A stretch of DNA of 64,000 nucleotides from Glomus cerebriforme (Eukaryota > Glomeromycota > Glomeromycetes > Glomerales > Glomeraceae): the NCBI GenBank assembly GCA_003550305.1, contig QKYT01000130.1, positions 58,724-122,723 on the forward strand, read 5' to 3'. Shown here piece by piece: positions 62,790 through 64,000 of this stretch. The notes under the pieces are model-generated. The model worked only from the letters and a program-made list of their open reading frames with translations, ran no database searches and was not told where the DNA came from. Made by a program: the position numbers and the translations under genes. How positions within the stretch are numbered: position 1 is the stretch's first letter; every line of letters starts with the position of its first letter.

Positions 62790-64000
62790 TTATAATGTCT
62801 CGTTATCTTGTTCATAATCATCCATTAAAACTTCATGTCCATCATCTGTGGCAACAGGTGAGTAATGATATCTGCGACGACCAGGCAATGGAATCTTTGA
62901 CCATAATCTTGAAACAAATCTTGGCATTCTGATTTGATACAACAAGTCAACGATTGCATTAGGTTCAATAGAACTTCCAAGTCGAATATGTCTAATTTGA
63001 TGATAAATAAAGAGTGGTCAGTAAAATAATATATATCATAAAGCAAGATCGATACAAGGTAACAAACTAACCCTCCAGAATATCTTCTTTTAATGAAACA
63101 AATTGTCAAAATTCCAACTATGACGAAAGGTAACAACACAATAATTATCCAAAATAAAACTGAATGACCCGGGCACTTATGCCTTTCACCAGTATATATA
63201 AGAGGTCCATCCTTACAAGTGGATGCTTTAAGTTTACGATAACTAGTTAAAGAAAAAAAATACATACATTAAATTATTTAAGATTATCATAATAAATTAA
63301 GTGAATAAATGCCTTGTTCCTATCCCAATATATGATAAAAATTTATTACTTACCCAGATAGTTCATACCAATATGGATCACCGTTAGCGCATTGTTCAGC
63401 GATAGAACGATGTAATGGTTCAGCACCAGGAAATAAAATACATTGATCTGTCGCATTACGCATATAATTGTAATCGCTGATATGAAAAGATTTAATTAGT
63501 ACCAAGAAATTAATATTCAGATGTTTATTAAATTTGCTTACCATTCAAAATCGTGTTTTGTACACTCACAATCTACACCTCTTTCTTTCTTATCTCTAAG
63601 ATCATCTTCAATGAAACATTCAGATTCACGTTTCTTTCTGAGATATGTAATCTGCGTATATGAGAAAGAAATAATTATAGATATTGAAATTCGCCAAATA
63701 AAATGACAATTCAAATTTTACCTCGTGACCGAATAAGCACTTCCCTTCACCAAATGTTGGTGACCATTTTTCAAAATCTTCCTCCAATTTACCTAACAAT
63801 TGTAAGAAATAAAGTTATAAATATTTAACAATAGATAGTCGTAATGTTAGGTCTACTACTTACATTTTCCTGTAAATATGTTTGAAAAATCGAGATACAC
63901 GACAACTTCCTCATTAAAACGGGATGGATTAAAACCACGTAATATGAATTTACTACTTAGGCCACCTGGCATGGTATCAATGTCGATAACTCTGATAGAT
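62790..64000 (-). CDS. VPS10: VPS10/sortilin-type sorting receptor, C-terminal part (runs off window)
   Basis: Six exons on the minus strand, from beyond 64000 to 63864, 63792-63722, 63651-63542, 63476-63354, 63242-63072 and 62991-62790. The visible part starts SIRVIDIDTMPGGLSSKFIL, the end of a Vps10 beta-propeller. It continues with the Cys-rich Sortilin_C region (CKLEEDFEKW, KCLFGHEITYLRKK, GVDCECTKHDFECDYNY, CANGDPYWYELSGY). A single membrane span follows (SVLFWIIIVLLPFVIVGILT). The cytosolic tail of about 70 residues ends with an acidic stretch (ATDDGHEVLMDDYEQD). Known members cycle between late Golgi and endosome and sort vacuolar hydrolases. The N-terminal part lies outside the window, so total length and number of VPS10 domains are unknown. 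Confidence 0.92.

Overview
The window looks like a fragment of an AT-rich, repeat-loaded fungal genome, most likely an arbuscular mycorrhizal (Glomeromycotina, Rhizophagus-like) fungus. The signs are a chitin synthase fused to a myosin-like motor, a LisH/Flo8-type regulator, short introns of about 70-100 nt with GTAAGT/GTATGT donors and sometimes perfect TACTAAC branch sites, and large stretches of decayed transposons. The taxon is an inference from family resemblance. A few N bases (for example near 13446, 25853, 26363 and 54069) show that this is a consensus assembly.

Layout. Bases 1-20,000 are a transposon graveyard. A decayed DNA-transposon protein relic (1-753 and 9,662-10,640) was split by an approximately 8.9-kb LINE (772-9,643, 18-bp target duplication, poly(A) tail). 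The LINE was itself hit by a 313-bp TA-flanked MITE (5,142-5,454). Downstream lie long inverted-repeat (foldback) elements, tandem arrays, a retroposed relic with a perfect 17-bp target duplication, and a small MITE. Bases 20,240-23,272 hold a nine-exon LisH/Flo8-SSDP-like glutamine-rich regulator. Bases 23,273-30,983 are again gene-poor, with relics related to those on the left.

From about 31 kb onward the window is compact and genic. In order it holds a STYX-like dual-specificity phosphatase (-), a SET-domain protein (-), splicing factor YJU2/CWC16 (+), the myosin-motor chitin synthase (-), an alkaline (dihydro)ceramidase (-) and a candidate 64-residue small protein (-). These are followed by a SANT/zinc-knuckle protein (+), glutamine-PRPP amidotransferase ADE4 (+), PHAF1/UPF0183 (+), an ABCA-type transporter (+), splicing factor CWF18/CCDC12 (+) and the 3' part of a VPS10 sorting receptor (-, running off the window).

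The genes are individually regulated eukaryotic genes, not an operon; most are housekeeping (splicing, purine synthesis, sphingolipid turnover, cell wall, trafficking). The most unusual signal is exon structure. Family-conserved reading frames are restored only if very small exons are included: 3 nt in YJU2, 3 nt in the ceramidase (it completes the codon of a predicted metal-ligand Asp), 12 nt in the SANT gene and possibly 4 nt in the small gene. All exon coordinates were derived by eye from splice consensus, frame continuity and family resemblance.
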